From Alphaproteobacteria bacterium (GTDB lineage: Bacteria; Pseudomonadota; Alphaproteobacteria; ATCC43930; CGMCC-115725): a stretch of 6,412 nt of DNA. Below the pieces are notes generated by a model that saw only the letters and a list, made by a program, of their open reading frames with translations, ran no database searches and had not been told where the DNA came from. A program made the position numbers and the translations under genes. Shown piece after piece: positions 5,492 to 6,412 of this stretch (position 1 is its first letter; the number at the start of each line of letters is the position of its first letter). The stretch covers positions 1 through 6,412 of the forward strand of contig JAFAWI010000181.1 of assembly GCA_019241915.1 (NCBI GenBank), written 5' to 3'.

Positions 5492-6412
5492 TTATTTGCG
5501 ATAGGGGCCCCGGCCGGCGTATTGACCGGTATCCCCCAAGGATTCTTCGATGCGGATGAGCTGGTTGTATTTGGCGAGCCGGTCGGAGCGCGACAGCGAG
5601 CCGGTCTTGATCTGACCGCAATTGGTAGCGACCGCGAGATCGGCGATCGTCGTGTCTTCGGTTTCGCCCGAGCGGTGCGACATCACCGCGCCGTAGCCGG
5701 CGCGCAGCGCGGTCTCCACCGCCTCCAGGGTCTCGGTCAGTGTGCCGATCTGGTTTACCTTGACCAGCAAGGCATTAGCGACCTTTTTTTCAATTCCTTC
5801 GCGAAGCCGCGCGGGGTTGGTGACAAACAGATCGTCGCCGACGAGCTGGGTTTTCGCACCGAGCTCGCGGGTGATATGGGCCCAGCCCTCCCAGTCGTCT
5901 TCGGCCATGCCGTCTTCGATCGAGACGATCGGGTAGCGGGCGCAAAGGTCGGCGTAGTAGGCGACCATGCCCGCGGCATCGAGCACCTTGCCCTCGCCTT
6001 TCAGATTGTATTTGCCGTCCGCGTAGAACTCGGTCGAGGCCGGATCGAGCGCCAGCACGACATCGTCGCCGGGCTTGTACCCGGCGGCCTCGATCGACTG
6101 CATGACGAATCCGAGCGCAGCATCGGCCGAGGCGAGATTTGGCGCGAATCCGCCCTCGTCGCCGACATTGGTGTTGTGTCCGGCGTCGTGCAGCTTGCGG
6201 CGCAGCGCGTGGAAGATTTCCGAACCGGCGCGGATTGCGTCGGCCATCGTCGCCGCGCCGACCGGGACGATCATGAACTCCTGGATATCGATAGGGTTGT
6301 CGGCATGCACGCCGCCATTGACGATCTTCATCATCGGCGCCGGCAGCACATGCGCATAGGCGCCGCCGACATAGCGGTAGAGCGGCTGGCCGAGGTCCTC
6401 GGCCGAGGCCCT
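5492..6412 (-). CDS. eno: Enolase, C-terminal part, N-terminus off window
   Basis: Enolase converts 2-phosphoglycerate to phosphoenolpyruvate in glycolysis, in the cytoplasm, with Mg2+. The frame is open from the right edge to the TAA at 5492-5494 and gives 306 residues. Full-length enolase is about 425-432 residues, so roughly 120 N-terminal residues lie outside. An internal GTG at 6349 is not the start: homologous sequence (SAEDLGQPLYRYVGG) continues upstream of it to the edge. Visible active-site elements are VNGGVHADN (loop histidine), VGDEGGFAPN (catalytic base region), SIEDG and GDDLFVTN (metal ligands), LVKVNQIGT (catalytic lysine) and SHRSGETED with GQIKTGSLSRSDR (substrate binding). 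It ends GRGPYRK. No change in a key residue is seen. It lies 76 bases upstream of ftsB on the same strand. Confidence 0.98.
   Translation of the reverse strand, partial: RASAEDLGQPLYRYVGGAYAHVLPAPMMKIVNGGVHADNPIDIQEFMIVPVGAATMADAIRAGSEIFHALRRKLHDAGHNTNVGDEGGFAPNLASADAALGFVMQSIEAAGYKPGDDVVLALDPASTEFYADGKYNLKGEGKVLDAAGMVAYYADLCARYPIVSIEDGMAEDDWEGWAHITRELGAKTQLVGDDLFVTNPARLREGIEKKVANALLVKVNQIGTLTETLEAVETALRAGYGAVMSHRSGETEDTTIADLAVATNCGQIKTGSLSRSDRLAKYNQLIRIEESLGDTGQYAGRGPYRK

Noticed and set aside
6347..6349. GTG at 6349 as the enolase start
   Set aside because: Enolase-like sequence continues upstream in the same frame to the window edge, so this is an internal valine codon.
1..6412. CRISPR array, tRNA or rRNA, insertion sequence, toxin-antitoxin or defence genes
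   Set aside because: No regularly spaced repeats, no transposase or terminal repeats, and nearly all sequence is accounted for by six core genes with short gaps.

Overview
The window is a GC-rich stretch of bacterial chromosome. Every supported gene is on the minus strand, so transcription runs from the right edge to the left. The organism is very probably an alphaproteobacterium. The strongest marker is a pyruvate dehydrogenase E1 beta subunit with its own N-terminal lipoyl domain, an arrangement known from Sinorhizobium and Zymomonas. The gene order eno - ftsB - pdhA - pdhB - pdhC - lpd points the same way. A sphingomonad-like member is my best guess, but this rests on memory of gene order and repeat style, not on a search.

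Layout, in the direction of transcription: (1) 6412-5492, C-terminal 306 residues of enolase, with the 5' end off the right edge; (2) 5491-5416, a 76-base gap with an inverted repeat and a TCACGTGA palindrome; (3) 5415-5083, a small FtsB/DivIC-type cell-division protein; (4) 5082-4950, a 133-base gap with two small inverted repeats, a tentative promoter and a good Shine-Dalgarno sequence; (5) 4949-3939 pdhA (E1 alpha), 3929-2556 pdhB (lipoyl-E1 beta) and 2550-1201 pdhC (E2), separated by only 9 and 5 bases; (6) 1200-1142, a 59-base gap with a perfect 13-base inverted repeat that contains the likely lpd ribosome binding site; (7) 1141-1, the first 380 residues of dihydrolipoamide dehydrogenase (E3), which continues off the left edge.

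Together the genes cover the end of glycolysis and entry to the TCA cycle. Enolase makes phosphoenolpyruvate, which becomes pyruvate, and the E1/E2/E3 complex oxidises pyruvate to acetyl-CoA, CO2 and NADH. Catalytic and cofactor motifs are intact in every gene wherever they fall inside the window. FtsB is the one non-metabolic member of the cluster.

I found no mobile element, CRISPR array, tRNA, rRNA or defence system, and no evidence of an undescribed system. This is a core metabolic locus. The points worth a second look are small: the hairpin over the lpd ribosome binding site, imperfect palindromes inside the coding sequence of both lipoyl-domain linkers, and the structured gaps flanking ftsB.
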